Shown here piece after piece: positions 1-7,880 of a stretch of DNA of 64,000 nt. The position numbers and the translations under genes were made by a program. Each line of letters opens with the position of its first letter. Position 1 is the first letter of the stretch. The notes beneath the pieces are model-generated. The model was not told the DNA's origin. It saw only the letters and a program-made list of their open reading frames with translations, and did not search any database. This DNA comes from JABSSA01 sp039960995 (lineage in GTDB: Bacteria; Pseudomonadota; Alphaproteobacteria; Rhodobacterales; Rhodobacteraceae): positions 1 to 64,000 of the forward strand of contig JBDVKF010000020.1 of NCBI GenBank assembly GCA_039960995.1, given 5' to 3'.

Positions 1-266
1 CTGATGCTGGCCTAGAACCCAGCGTCGGAACCGTCGGAGACAGTTATGATAACGCGCTGGCTGAGACCATGATCGGCCTGTTCAAAGCAGAAGTCATCCA
101 CAGACTGGGGCCGTGGAAATCCGCCGACGCGGTCGAGTGGGAAACCCTCAAATGGGTCGATTGGTTCAACAACCGTCGCTTGCTCGAACCCATCGGATAC
201 ATCACGCCAACTGAAGCTGAGGACGCGTTCTATGCAAACATAAACACACTCGATAAAGTCGCATAA
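1..266 (+). pseudogene. IS3-family transposase OrfB, C-terminal part only (cut by window start)
   Basis: The open frame is already running at the window edge (first full codon at position 3) and ends at 266. It reads the end of an IS3-family rve/DDE integrase: the stretch VGDSYDNALAET carries the last catalytic glutamate, followed by the usual tail WVDWFNNRRLLEPIGYITPTEAE. The natural C-terminus is present, and an IS3-type terminal repeat follows at about 279-305, so this is the intact right end of an insertion element whose left part lies outside the window. Whether the whole element is intact cannot be judged here; pseudogene is used only because the copy is partial in this window. Confidence 0.85.
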
Positions 267-278
267 GAAGAACTAAAC

Positions 279-305
279 AGTCTCCGGTAAAACCGGGGCG
301 GTTCA
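279..305. repeat. IS3-type terminal inverted repeat, right end
   Basis: Read on the minus strand the segment begins TGAACCGCCCCGGTTTTACC, the usual outer end of IS3-family elements in Rhodobacteraceae. It lies 13 bases after the transposase stop codon. The matching left repeat is outside the window, so the exact boundary and target duplication cannot be confirmed. Confidence 0.55.
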
Positions 306-386
306 GACGACCCCCCTGCCCCGTTACTTCCAGAGCCAAGTATTCGACCCCCAAAATGGTGCGGCGCAGCATGGACGATTACTTGG

Positions 387-680
387 TCACGGCCTGCGCG
401 AAACGTCCTGTCGTTTGACCACCGCGCGGACTTCAACCGTGTCCCCGTCGATCACATAATAGATCGAGTGTTTTTCATAGACGCTGCGCCTGTATCCTTC
501 GCGGACATCATCTGCGGCCTGATACATCATAGGGTTCTCACAGATGCGTTCAAAACGGCTCAGGATGCCGTCGTAGTAGCGATCCGCCTGCCCTACCCCC
601 CAGCTTTTGAATCCTTCTGCGTAGGCATCATCTAAGTCCTGATCTGCGACGTTGGTAATTCGTAGATTATATTTCTTCAC
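387..680 (-). CDS. parE: ParE/RelE-superfamily toxin of a ParDE toxin-antitoxin pair
   Basis: The 97-residue product has the compact RelE/ParE fold pattern: an N-terminal beta strand (YNLRIT), a long helical pair around ADQDLDDAYAEGFKSWG and ADRYYDGILSRFERI, and the strand motif YRRSVYEKHSIYYVID near the C-terminus. ParE-type toxins act on DNA gyrase; RelE types cut ribosome-bound mRNA. The context with ParD favours ParE. I chose the GTG at 680 rather than the upstream ATG at 740 because it gives the normal family length and overlaps the end of the antitoxin gene by 14 bases, as expected for translational coupling. The pair probably stabilises the replicon after segregation loss. Target specificity is inference. 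Confidence 0.85.
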   Translation of the reverse strand: MKKYNLRITNVADQDLDDAYAEGFKSWGVGQADRYYDGILSRFERICENPMMYQAADDVREGYRRSVYEKHSIYYVIDGDTVEVRAVVKRQDVSRRP

Positions 681-921
681 GTTGCAGGCGTTCTTTCGCT
701 TCGTCTCTGATCTGTGCGGGTGTCCGTGTGCTGATCCCACTTTGCTCAGATCCTATCAGCTTTGCACGGAGCTGGTCGAGTTCTGCCGTGCGCAGCTCTT
801 TTTCGCGCAGAGCTTCGCGGATGATTTCACTGTCTGATGCGTAGTGACCAGATGCGATCTGTGCCTGAATAAAGGCCTCTTGCTGGTCTGTGACCGTGAT
901 ACTCTTTTTGATCATACCCAT
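667..921 (-). CDS. parD: ParD-like ribbon-helix-helix antitoxin
   Basis: An 84-residue protein with an N-terminal ribbon-helix-helix DNA-binding domain (KKSITVTDQQEAFIQAQIASGHYASDSEIIREALR), the hallmark of ParD (GHYxxxSExxREALR), and a charged C-terminal tail that would wrap the toxin. It precedes and overlaps the ParE gene. The ATG at 921 has a GGAG Shine-Dalgarno six bases upstream. ParD normally binds its own promoter; the direct repeats at 939-957 are a suitable operator. Confidence 0.9.
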   Translation of the reverse strand: MGMIKKSITVTDQQEAFIQAQIASGHYASDSEIIREALREKELRTAELDQLRAKLIGSEQSGISTRTPAQIRDEAKERLQREEI

Positions 922-938
922 GTTAGACTCCGAATTTC

Positions 939-979
939 TTATCCTACTTTATCCTACCACGTGCAGACTCAAAATTCAA
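939..979 (-). promoter_or_regulatory. parDE promoter with direct-repeat operator
   Basis: On the minus strand a -35 box TTGAAT (979-974), a 17-base spacer and a -10 box TAGGAT (956-951) lie just upstream of parD. Two direct copies of TTATCCTAC (plus strand, 939-947 and 949-957, ten-base period) cover the -10 box and the start region, which is where ParD autorepression sites usually sit. Promoter boxes are read by eye. Confidence 0.6.
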
Positions 980-1055
980 CGAGGTTGACAAGTTGAGTAA
1001 TTACTCAAATACCTATTAAGGTTTTCCGCGTTTTTTTGCCACGCATGGCGAAATT

Positions 1056-1184
1056 TCAGGAAAACTGCATCGGCGTTTTCTGTCTCGAAAGAACCTGCCT
1101 TAAACCACCACGCACCGTCGTTTGTTGACAGATCGAACGCTTCTCTTCATCCGACCAAAATCTGTTCTTTCGTTTTGTTCCCAT
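1056..1184 (-). pseudogene. Scar of an IS66-type TnpA (OrfA) transposase N-terminus
   Basis: A 42-codon frame from the ATG at 1184 begins MGTKRKNRFWSDEEKRSICQ, typical for the start of the small helix-turn-helix OrfA protein of IS66-like elements. After about residue 24 the similarity stops and the frame ends at 1056, so only the first third of the gene remains. It lies in the gene-poor gap between parD and the next gene. The family call rests on the FWSDEEKRSIC motif alone. Confidence 0.5.
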
Positions 1185-1443
1185 AAGAGTGCCCCTGAGT
1201 GTCCACCACATTGGGTGGACACCTAGATCACTGTCTCACAACACGTTAGGACGGGTTCAACGGACGCTCACGATACAAAACATGCAGGAGAGTATGAGAT
1301 GAGAAATCTTTTCACCGTGCCCCCAGACAGCAGAGCTCAGCCACAGGAAAAACGCGCGCACACTCAAGCTTAATTGCACGACAGGTCCACTCCATCTATG
1401 CACTAAGTAGCGCCGCCAACGGTACCAACTGGCGTCCTATTTT

Positions 1444-2661
1444 CTAAAGGATCTCAGACACGGATACGGTGTTATAGATCCGCCGGTTCATAAATATTTG
1501 AAACATTGTACTTTGCTCTTCGAGAGAGGTGTCTGCGCCAATGGCGCGTGGCATCATCTCAAAGCTGGTGTCGCCAGAGACCTTTGAGCGTCGATAGATT
1601 TCGCAATACACTCCGTCTGACCAGCCTGAACCACGAACGATAAACCGAATATCCGTAGGTAAGGACACTACTCTGTCAGCTCCAAACAATGCAGGGAAGG
1701 CTGCTAAGCCCTTTTTAACTTCATCTGTGATGTCATCCATTGTTCCAGACGAAAATGCAAAACTGTTACTGTCCATGTCAAAGTCCATTCGGACGGTCAC
1801 TTCGCCTGAACTCATGTCGAGATCATAGGGGCTGTCAGGCATTTGCGATATGACGTATGCCATAAAGGACCTGTTAATTTTCGGCGAAGATGGCAAAACG
1901 TCGCCTTCGACAAAGCTGCCAGTCAAAGCTTCCCAATCAGGAATGTGGCTCGAATAGACGTATAATTCGTCGCTATCCATTTGGTTGTGCGCTTTAAACT
2001 GTGCCACCAAAGCGTCAAAGGTATCATCAGCCGCACTCCTATTGAGCGCATCGATTGCCTGACGCCAATTCTGCTCGACATCCAACAACGAAGGAACAGG
2101 CGGCAGGGAATTTTCGTAGGATTTAACCGCAAGATCAAGCATTGTATTTGCAACCCCAAGGGCGGTCGCAAGTGGTGGGTTGCTTGCTGTCAGCGCAGTC
2201 TTTACGAGGGATACAATCTCGTTCTTGGGGAAACCGGGACCATCATCGCCCGTTTCACTCATCCGCCGAACCAAGAAACCAAGCGATTCACGCATATTTA
2301 CCCGGTATGATTCTATTTGGGTAGCAAAGTCGTTCTTACCTGATGAAAACAATATTCGATGCGTATCGCCTTGGACAAAGCTGCCCTCATCTTCAAAATC
2401 AATGATTTCAACCGGCGTACCGTTTGCCTCCGCTTCTGCGAGGATATATTGTTGCAAGAGTCCATCAATGCGTCCTCGAAGAGTTTCGCAGCGGGTTCGA
2501 ACCCTGTCTACGGCGTCACTATCGCCTTCATCAAATGTCCCATCGCCGTTGACATCACGACCAGAGCGCAACAACGCATCTTTGCGCTCTAGCTCGGCTT
2601 GCAGATCAACCAATCGATTACTCGCAGCTTCCATACGCGCGTGAATTTGCTCTAGTGTCAT
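1444..2661 (-). CDS. Unknown 405-aa protein, partner of the RELxF-domain protein
   Basis: I do not recognise this family. The protein is acidic and cytoplasmic-looking, with no signal peptide or membrane segment. Residues about 1-30 and 50-75 are predicted helical (EQIHARMEAASNRLVDLQAELERK). Residues about 36-48 (DVNGDGTFDEGDS) match an EF-hand/dockerin calcium loop with D, N, D and E at the ligand positions. The C-terminal half is mixed alpha/beta. Its ATG at 2661 overlaps the TGA of the upstream gene (ATGA), so the two are translated together. Because the upstream protein carries the same N-terminal domain as the effector candidate at 55-59 kb, this protein could be a toxic partner, an adaptor, or an immunity protein. 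That role is inference from position only. Confidence 0.7.
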   Translation of the reverse strand: MTLEQIHARMEAASNRLVDLQAELERKDALLRSGRDVNGDGTFDEGDSDAVDRVRTRCETLRGRIDGLLQQYILAEAEANGTPVEIIDFEDEGSFVQGDTHRILFSSGKNDFATQIESYRVNMRESLGFLVRRMSETGDDGPGFPKNEIVSLVKTALTASNPPLATALGVANTMLDLAVKSYENSLPPVPSLLDVEQNWRQAIDALNRSAADDTFDALVAQFKAHNQMDSDELYVYSSHIPDWEALTGSFVEGDVLPSSPKINRSFMAYVISQMPDSPYDLDMSSGEVTVRMDFDMDSNSFAFSSGTMDDITDEVKKGLAAFPALFGADRVVSLPTDIRFIVRGSGWSDGVYCEIYRRSKVSGDTSFEMMPRAIGADTSLEEQSTMFQIFMNRRIYNTVSVSEIL

Positions 2662-3527
2662 GCCGCTGTCTCCGAATTTCTCATTGCTGCTTCAAGCTCA
2701 TTCATTTCGGCCTCGACATCGCCCATAAGGTTGTCGATCTCGGAAAGATCATCTCGGGTACGACTGCGTTGAGCCTCGGTTACGGTGCCTTGCATTGTAG
2801 ATAGATCATCCATCAGTTTTTGCGCTCCAGAGAAGTTCTTCTCCTTCATCAAGTCGCCAAACTGTTTGAGCTGACCTTTGAGAGCATCTTGCGCGGGTCT
2901 CTCAAGTTGACCAATGGCCTTCATTAAGTCCTTACTAACGTCTTTAAATTCGATCGATAAATCTCGTTTTGACGGCTCAGCGCCCACCTTTAGAGGCTTT
3001 GCAATCGCAGACCGCGTGGCACTTTGTTGCTGTCCCCCTTGTGCCCCGGCCGGCGTTTCGCCCTCTTGCGCCTCGGCTTGCGCAGATACATCCTCAGTAG
3101 ATTGTCGGCTTTCCTCCGGTTCCACCTCGGGGGCCTTAGTCTTACCCGCAGAGGTTTCGGCAACTTCCTCTTCGTCACTATCGCTGTCAGCTGTGTTGCC
3201 TTGAGGATCGAGAATGATAACCTTTGCCGCTAAACCTGCGACCTTCATCAATTCCTTTATTTTCTTCGTAATGCCGGCAAGCATTTTCCCTTCAATGACA
3301 AAGGTCATTTCCTTGCCTGTCACAGACATCTTTCCAAAAGTGAAGTATCCAGTTTCGCCGTCGGACTTAGCTTGCTTGCCTAATGCGGCAGGTGCTTTTG
3401 TTTTGTGAGTAACAAGAACTGTGTTTTCGGCTTTTTTGCCAAGGCACAATCCAAACGACAACTCGCGTTTCCGAGCGAATGCAATAGCATCTTTCAATTC
3501 AGTAATTTTAGCTTCATCCATAGCCAT
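2658..3527 (-). CDS. Protein with the N-terminal RELxF domain shared with the 1259-aa effector candidate
   Basis: Residues about 1-115 match, motif for motif, the start of the 1259-residue protein at 55217-58996: ARKREL-x-F-x-L-x2-GK, VL, QAK-x2-G, M-x-VTGK-x3-F, and a helix ending GxAxKVxxxxPxG. A run of acidic residues follows (DSDSDEEE), then a P/E/Q-rich linker and a helical tail (about 190-285) with repeated KDLMKAIGQLE / FGDLMKEKNFSGAQKLMDDL patterns. There is no catalytic motif, signal peptide or membrane segment. I place the start at the ATG at 3527 because GGGGGAAA lies just upstream of it; an in-frame ATG at 3542 would put that Shine-Dalgarno inside the gene. It is translationally coupled to the 405-residue gene. 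I infer a short carrier or adaptor version of a T6SS cargo protein. Confidence 0.75.
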   Translation of the reverse strand: MAMDEAKITELKDAIAFARKRELSFGLCLGKKAENTVLVTHKTKAPAALGKQAKSDGETGYFTFGKMSVTGKEMTFVIEGKMLAGITKKIKELMKVAGLAAKVIILDPQGNTADSDSDEEEVAETSAGKTKAPEVEPEESRQSTEDVSAQAEAQEGETPAGAQGGQQQSATRSAIAKPLKVGAEPSKRDLSIEFKDVSKDLMKAIGQLERPAQDALKGQLKQFGDLMKEKNFSGAQKLMDDLSTMQGTVTEAQRSRTRDDLSEIDNLMGDVEAEMNELEAAMRNSETAA

Positions 3528-3585
3528 TGTGGTTTCCCCCAAAATATGAAGATCGTTTTAATAAGTGATATCTGAACCGCGACTT

Positions 3586-3783
3586 CTATTGACGTTGAGG
3601 ATAGAGTGCTCGATCCATTTCCGCCAACATTTTTTCTCTGAAGACCTCCGCAGGAGATTTCCATCCCAGGAATTTGCGGGGCGTGTTGTTCAGACGGTCG
3701 CTGATTTCCTTGATGTCCTGATCAGTAAGCTGCCGGATATCGTGTTTGTTTGCCGATCCATTCGGCTCTGCCTTCGTTCTCAC
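3586..3783 (-). pseudogene. IS30-family transposase remnant (C-terminus)
   Basis: The 65 codons end in RLNNTPRKFLGWKSPAEVF, the conserved C-terminal signature of IS30 transposases. The DDE core and N-terminal domain are missing, so only the tail remains. It is directly upstream of the RELxF-domain gene, suggesting that this two-gene unit was reshuffled by an IS element. Confidence 0.8.
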
Positions 3784-4038
3784 CTCGTATCCTTTCCAGG
3801 ATTACGATGAATCGAAAACTCTCTCTAAGCAAAACTACCGCTCTGTCTCAAAGGCCGTGACGGGATACGCCTAATTTACCACAAACTTCAATTATGCGCT
3901 TTTAGAGCAAAAGATGGCACTTTCTAAACTAGGTTGCGAAATTTCCCCTATAGCTTAGTTTAACCAACACGAGCTCTCGGAGTCAAAATTCCGAGAAAAA
4001 TTCAAGGGCAATGGCGCAGGCGATCAGATCAATTGAGC

Positions 4039-4926
4039 CTACAATAACCCTTCGGCAATCCAACGTTCTACTTGTGTTCGACTGGCTTCGAAATGCATGG
4101 AATCCTCTCGACCGAAGCCAGCCCCCCAATACCAACCTTCTTCGTGAAAGAAGTCGGCCATGATGATCAAACCAAGCTGAGTTTTCCCGTCCGCGAAGCG
4201 GTCGAGCTGACCATCGATGTTAAGATCAACAGAAAGGCCAAAGGAATGGGTGGATGCGCGTTGGTTGCTGCCCCTGATTTGGCGCACGCATAGACTGCCA
4301 GCGGTATCGATACGTTCGTAAAGGTCCGGGTCGACTTCTTTGATCCGGTCAAACACGCGGCGCATGGAATCTGCTGCAGGCTTTAGCATACGCACCCGGA
4401 TTGGGCCAACGTCTTCTAAAACGAGTTTGTCGCGCAAACGTTCGTTCTGAAGGCCTTCACAGTTATCAGACAAAACCGCCCGCGGGCGACCAAAGACGCT
4501 TTCCAAATAGGTAGGAGAAGCGATTTGCAGCCCTTCGTTCAGTCGACGCCGCTCACCGATTAACACGACTTGCGCATAATCGATGTCGGCATTGGGGTTG
4601 TCGCCGATTGGTGCGGATCCAGTGTCCCCAGTCGTCTGCGGTGTCTGCGTGTTGGTTTGGGGGGATGCGACAGGGCGAGCTTCCAGCGCGCTTATGCGCT
4701 CCTTCATTTGTTCAAGCTCGTCCCTTAGATCACCAAGCTCACCTTGCAACTTCACGATCTCAAATCGCGCCCCACTGTCTATGGCCGCACCTGTTGAGGT
4801 TTCCCCGACACCTGCAACAAAATCAGCAGAGGGATCCGGGCGCAACTGAAGGTAAACCAATAGACCCATTCCGACGATGATTATGGCCATTGCTGCTATG
4901 ATAATTGGAATAATGCGCTTTTCCAT
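4039..4926 (-). CDS. Membrane-anchored M15-type peptidoglycan peptidase
   Basis: A 295-residue protein with one N-terminal membrane anchor (residues about 3-24, IIPIIIAAMAIIIVGMGLLV), a coiled-coil (ELGDLRDELEQMKERISALEA), a linker and a C-terminal M15/VanY-like metallopeptidase domain. The zinc signature is visible: H227-x6-D234 in STHSFGLSVDLN and H278 in DSMHFE. M15 enzymes cleave D,D- or L,D-bonds in peptidoglycan stem peptides, and the anchor puts the domain in the periplasm. I chose the ATG at 4926 because the hydrophobic anchor follows directly; the longer frame to 5058 adds no recognisable sequence. It is divergent from the OmpA gene. By analogy with TagX of Acinetobacter, it may open the wall for T6SS assembly; that is inference. 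Confidence 0.8.
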   Translation of the reverse strand: MEKRIIPIIIAAMAIIIVGMGLLVYLQLRPDPSADFVAGVGETSTGAAIDSGARFEIVKLQGELGDLRDELEQMKERISALEARPVASPQTNTQTPQTTGDTGSAPIGDNPNADIDYAQVVLIGERRRLNEGLQIASPTYLESVFGRPRAVLSDNCEGLQNERLRDKLVLEDVGPIRVRMLKPAADSMRRVFDRIKEVDPDLYERIDTAGSLCVRQIRGSNQRASTHSFGLSVDLNIDGQLDRFADGKTQLGLIIMADFFHEEGWYWGAGFGREDSMHFEASRTQVERWIAEGLL

Positions 4927-5078
4927 GCACGCTTCTGACCTTGTCACACTAATCAATGTTGACCTTGTGTCATGCAAACGGTTCAAGTCAACCTGCAGCG
5001 GGTCGCAGTTGCGCGAAATCGTTGTTGTTGGCCGGGAAATAGTGTAACAAGCCAGCATCTATATTTGTGAGGTCCTCT

Positions 5079-5666
5079 ATGCTTGAGTTTCAGAAATTTA
5101 CCGCGATCTTATCACTAACTTTTGGAGCATTATGCGTGGCGCCTGCGTTGTCGCAATCAACTGATGCGAGCAGCGATACAGCGGAGGAACTCGTTGAGAA
5201 GTTCAACAACCAACTTGGCACAACCCGTGGGCTAATTCTTGCACCAAGTGGCGATGATACCACGGCAGATGCAGACACAACCAAAGTAACCAACGCACCG
5301 GCGAACGACGATTTTATTCAGATCGCAGAGGAAGATCAGGTGAATATTCAGATCACCTTTGATTTCGACAGTTCAGCGTTGCGTGACGACCAAAAACCGA
5401 AGCTGGCCACGTTGTGCCAAGTCATTAACAGCGTCGATATCGACCTCTTCCGCATCGTTGGTCACACGGATGCTTCGGGTTCTGCCGATTACAACAAGAA
5501 CTTGTCCTTGTTGCGCGCTCAGGAAGTAAAGCGGCATATGGTCAACGATTGCGGAATTCCGGAAACGCGGCTTGAGGCTATTGGAGTTGGCGAATCTTTC
5601 TTGCTCGATTCTGAGGACCCAAGAGGCGATGTAAACCGGCGCGTCGAATTCCAAGCACTGAGTTAA
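5079..5666 (+). CDS. OmpA-family peptidoglycan-binding protein
   Basis: 195 residues: an N-terminal Sec signal peptide (LSLTFGALCVAPALSQ), a short acidic linker, and a C-terminal OmpA domain (about 100-195). The domain shows FDFDSSAL at its first strand, IVGHTDASGSADYNKNLSLLRAQEVK with the diaminopimelate-contacting Asp and NxxLSxxRA region, and the terminal NRRVEF. Such domains bind peptidoglycan from the periplasm. The ATG at 5079 has GAGG upstream; a GTG at 5067 is in frame but less likely. The gene lies 36 bases before the kinase gene on the same strand and is probably co-transcribed, tying it to T6SS control or anchoring. Confidence 0.85.
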   Translation: MLEFQKFTAILSLTFGALCVAPALSQSTDASSDTAEELVEKFNNQLGTTRGLILAPSGDDTTADADTTKVTNAPANDDFIQIAEEDQVNIQITFDFDSSALRDDQKPKLATLCQVINSVDIDLFRIVGHTDASGSADYNKNLSLLRAQEVKRHMVNDCGIPETRLEAIGVGESFLLDSEDPRGDVNRRVEFQALS

Positions 5667-5702
5667 CGCTATGTTCTGCCGCAGCAAGCCGGCCTTTTTC
5701 GC

Positions 5703-7880
5703 ATGAGCGACTCGCAACCAAGGGACATTTTCCAACCTGGTGACGTCCTCAACAACACCTATAGGATCGAAGCGATCCTTGGGCGCGGAGGCACGTCGGA
5801 GGTCTATAAAGCACGATCCGAGATTTCCGGAAAGGTGATCGCGGTGAAAGCGTTGCGGGCGGAGTTTGCCAGCAACGAAGATTTCCTTGTGCTGATGACA
5901 CGCGAAGAAGATATTCGCGACATTCAACACAGCGCCATTGTGCGCTATTTTGATACGCAACGGATGGACAACGGTGTTGTCTATCTGGTGATGGACCATG
6001 TTGACGGCCCGGGTCTCGACCAAAAGCTAAAGGACGGGGGCTTAAGGGCTGCCGATTTAATGACAATTGGTCAGCGCGTTTGTGAAGGTCTCATCGCTGC
6101 TCACGAACGAAATATCGTTCATAGGGACCTGTCGCCCGACAATATCATCTTGCGCAATGATGATCCGGGAAGTGCAGTTATCATCGACTTTGGCATCGCG
6201 AAAGATTCCAACCCGGGCGCAGAAACGATTGTCGGAAATGAATTCGCCGGCAAATATGCCTATGCCGCACCCGAACAATTAAGCGGTACCACTGATGCGC
6301 GGTCTGACATCTATTCCTTGGGTGCCTTGTTGTTGTCGACTTTCAGAGGCGAGAAACCCGATGTCGGGAACAACCCGATGGAAGTTGTCCGAAAGAAGGG
6401 AGAGCCGCTGGATTTAACCGGGGTTCCTGCCCCGCTTGGTCCGTTGATCGCGAAAATGACGCAACCCGATCCCGCGGATCGATTCCAGACCGCAAGAGAC
6501 TTGTTTGCCGCGTTCGAAAATCCTGACGGCATTGTAGATGCTGCGGCCCCCGAACCCGAAGCACTTGATGACGCGACAGTCATCGCCCCCGTTGGGTCAA
6601 TTAAAAAAGAGCCTGAGCCTGCAGAAAAGAAAGTTAGCGCCGCCAAGGAAAGCCCTCCGCCAAAGCAGAAATCGCGCGGCAAGGCTGTACCGATCTTGGC
6701 GGCTGCGGTTGTCGTGTTTGGGGGCGCTGGGGCCTATTTCAGCGGCGCATTGGATGGGCTTCTGGGCCCTAAATTTCCTGTTGCTGACCCCTATACGATG
6801 ACGCTTCAACGGGGCGAAAATGGGATATTACGCGCAACAGGGTTTGTCCCTTCCCCAGAAGAGAAAACCCTGTTTGAGACCCAATTAGAAACTTTGGGCG
6901 CGGAAATGGAATTGACCGTTGCAACGGGTGACATCCCAGAAAACTGGAGCGCGGGTGTCATCGAGGTCCTTGAATCTGCAGTGCTTTTGGATGAGTTTGT
7001 AGTGGATGTAAGCGGATCTACTGTGTCTGTGACTGGCCTCGCTGCCAATACTGATGAACAGTTGATCGTCTCTTCGATGTTCGATGCGCGATTCCCGGAT
7101 GGGTTTGACGGCTCAGCCGCCATTCTAAGCGGGCCAAGAATTTTGGCCCCAGACACCATCGATGCTGTCCTTGCTGGCTATGCCAATTGCGGCCCACTGC
7201 GTTTGTCGAACCCACCACCCTTGGGATATGCGTTGAATGAAACGGTCGTTGTCAAAGGTCGGCTTGCTGATGAATTCCAACAAGAGCTTTTGCTCGAAGA
7301 ACTCGTCAGCATTTCAGGATCGCGTTCCATCGAAATGCAGACCGAAATCCTTAATCCCGCGTTGTGCCGCATGGATGAGGCTTTGCCTTTTGTGCGCAGT
7401 GGTGGATTTGACGTGCGCTTTGGCTGGGGCGCTCAGCCTGGCGTGAACGAAACGGGCGACTATTTTGTTGGGGAAAATCCGGTCATTGATATCAAGATCC
7501 CCGACCTGATTTTGGACGGTTTTCTGCGCGTTTCCATCGTTGATGTGAAGGGTGTCGTATACCATCTGTTACCCAACTTGGGACGACCGGACGGCAGTAT
7601 CGAAACCCTTCTTACAGAAGTCGAGAGCGGCTTTCTGCGCGTGACATATCCTGTTGAAGGCAACGCGAGTGATCGATTGGCGTTCTTGGTGGATGACAGC
7701 ACTTTGGGTCTGTCGCAAATCATCGTGCTCTATTCGAACGAGAAATTGTTTGATCAATTGCGCCCGGTCACTGAATCCGTTGCAAGCTATGCCGAAGCCA
7801 TAGAGCAAACCCGTTCAAATGGTGATCTTCTGGTACGCTCGCTCGATACGGCGTTTTTGAATACAGCGAAGGCAGAATAA
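5703..7880 (+). CDS. ppkA: Transmembrane Hanks-type Ser/Thr kinase of the T6SS (PpkA-like)
   Basis: 725 residues. Kinase domain at about 20-275: glycine loop GRGGTSEVYKA (27-37), ATP-anchoring K49 in AVKAL, catalytic loop HRDLSPDN (140-147) and metal loop DFG (162-164). The Lys normally found two residues after the catalytic Asp is Ser144. A proline/lysine-rich linker leads to one membrane segment (about 328-347), then a roughly 370-residue periplasmic part ending in a DUF4384-like module (GDYFVGEN...VVYHLLPN) also seen in the TonB-like protein at 36.1-37.7 kb. PpkA kinases phosphorylate FHA proteins to trigger T6SS assembly; here FHA (TagH) and phosphatase are in the operon on the other strand. 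The periplasmic part probably senses envelope state (inference). Confidence 0.88.
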   Translation: MSDSQPRDIFQPGDVLNNTYRIEAILGRGGTSEVYKARSEISGKVIAVKALRAEFASNEDFLVLMTREEDIRDIQHSAIVRYFDTQRMDNGVVYLVMDHVDGPGLDQKLKDGGLRAADLMTIGQRVCEGLIAAHERNIVHRDLSPDNIILRNDDPGSAVIIDFGIAKDSNPGAETIVGNEFAGKYAYAAPEQLSGTTDARSDIYSLGALLLSTFRGEKPDVGNNPMEVVRKKGEPLDLTGVPAPLGPLIAKMTQPDPADRFQTARDLFAAFENPDGIVDAAAPEPEALDDATVIAPVGSIKKEPEPAEKKVSAAKESPPPKQKSRGKAVPILAAAVVVFGGAGAYFSGALDGLLGPKFPVADPYTMTLQRGENGILRATGFVPSPEEKTLFETQLETLGAEMELTVATGDIPENWSAGVIEVLESAVLLDEFVVDVSGSTVSVTGLAANTDEQLIVSSMFDARFPDGFDGSAAILSGPRILAPDTIDAVLAGYANCGPLRLSNPPPLGYALNETVVVKGRLADEFQQELLLEELVSISGSRSIEMQTEILNPALCRMDEALPFVRSGGFDVRFGWGAQPGVNETGDYFVGENPVIDIKIPDLILDGFLRVSIVDVKGVVYHLLPNLGRPDGSIETLLTEVESGFLRVTYPVEGNASDRLAFLVDDSTLGLSQIIVLYSNEKLFDQLRPVTESVASYAEAIEQTRSNGDLLVRSLDTAFLNTAKAE

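Larger units (their letters stand above)
922..1443. other. Intergenic stretch with a transposase scar and a perfect hairpin
   Basis: Apart from the parDE promoter and the IS66-like scar, the only structure I see is a perfect inverted repeat: GTGTCCACC at 1199-1207 and GGTGGACAC at 1214-1222 around a six-base loop. It sits 15 bases upstream of the scar gene start and probably belonged to the lost element. It has no T-run, so it is not an obvious terminator. The remaining sequence looks non-coding. Confidence 0.5.

Noticed and set aside
922..1443. Search for a tRNA or small RNA in the gap next to parDE
   Set aside because: Only an isolated hairpin and a transposase scar were found; no cloverleaf or promoter-terminator pair.
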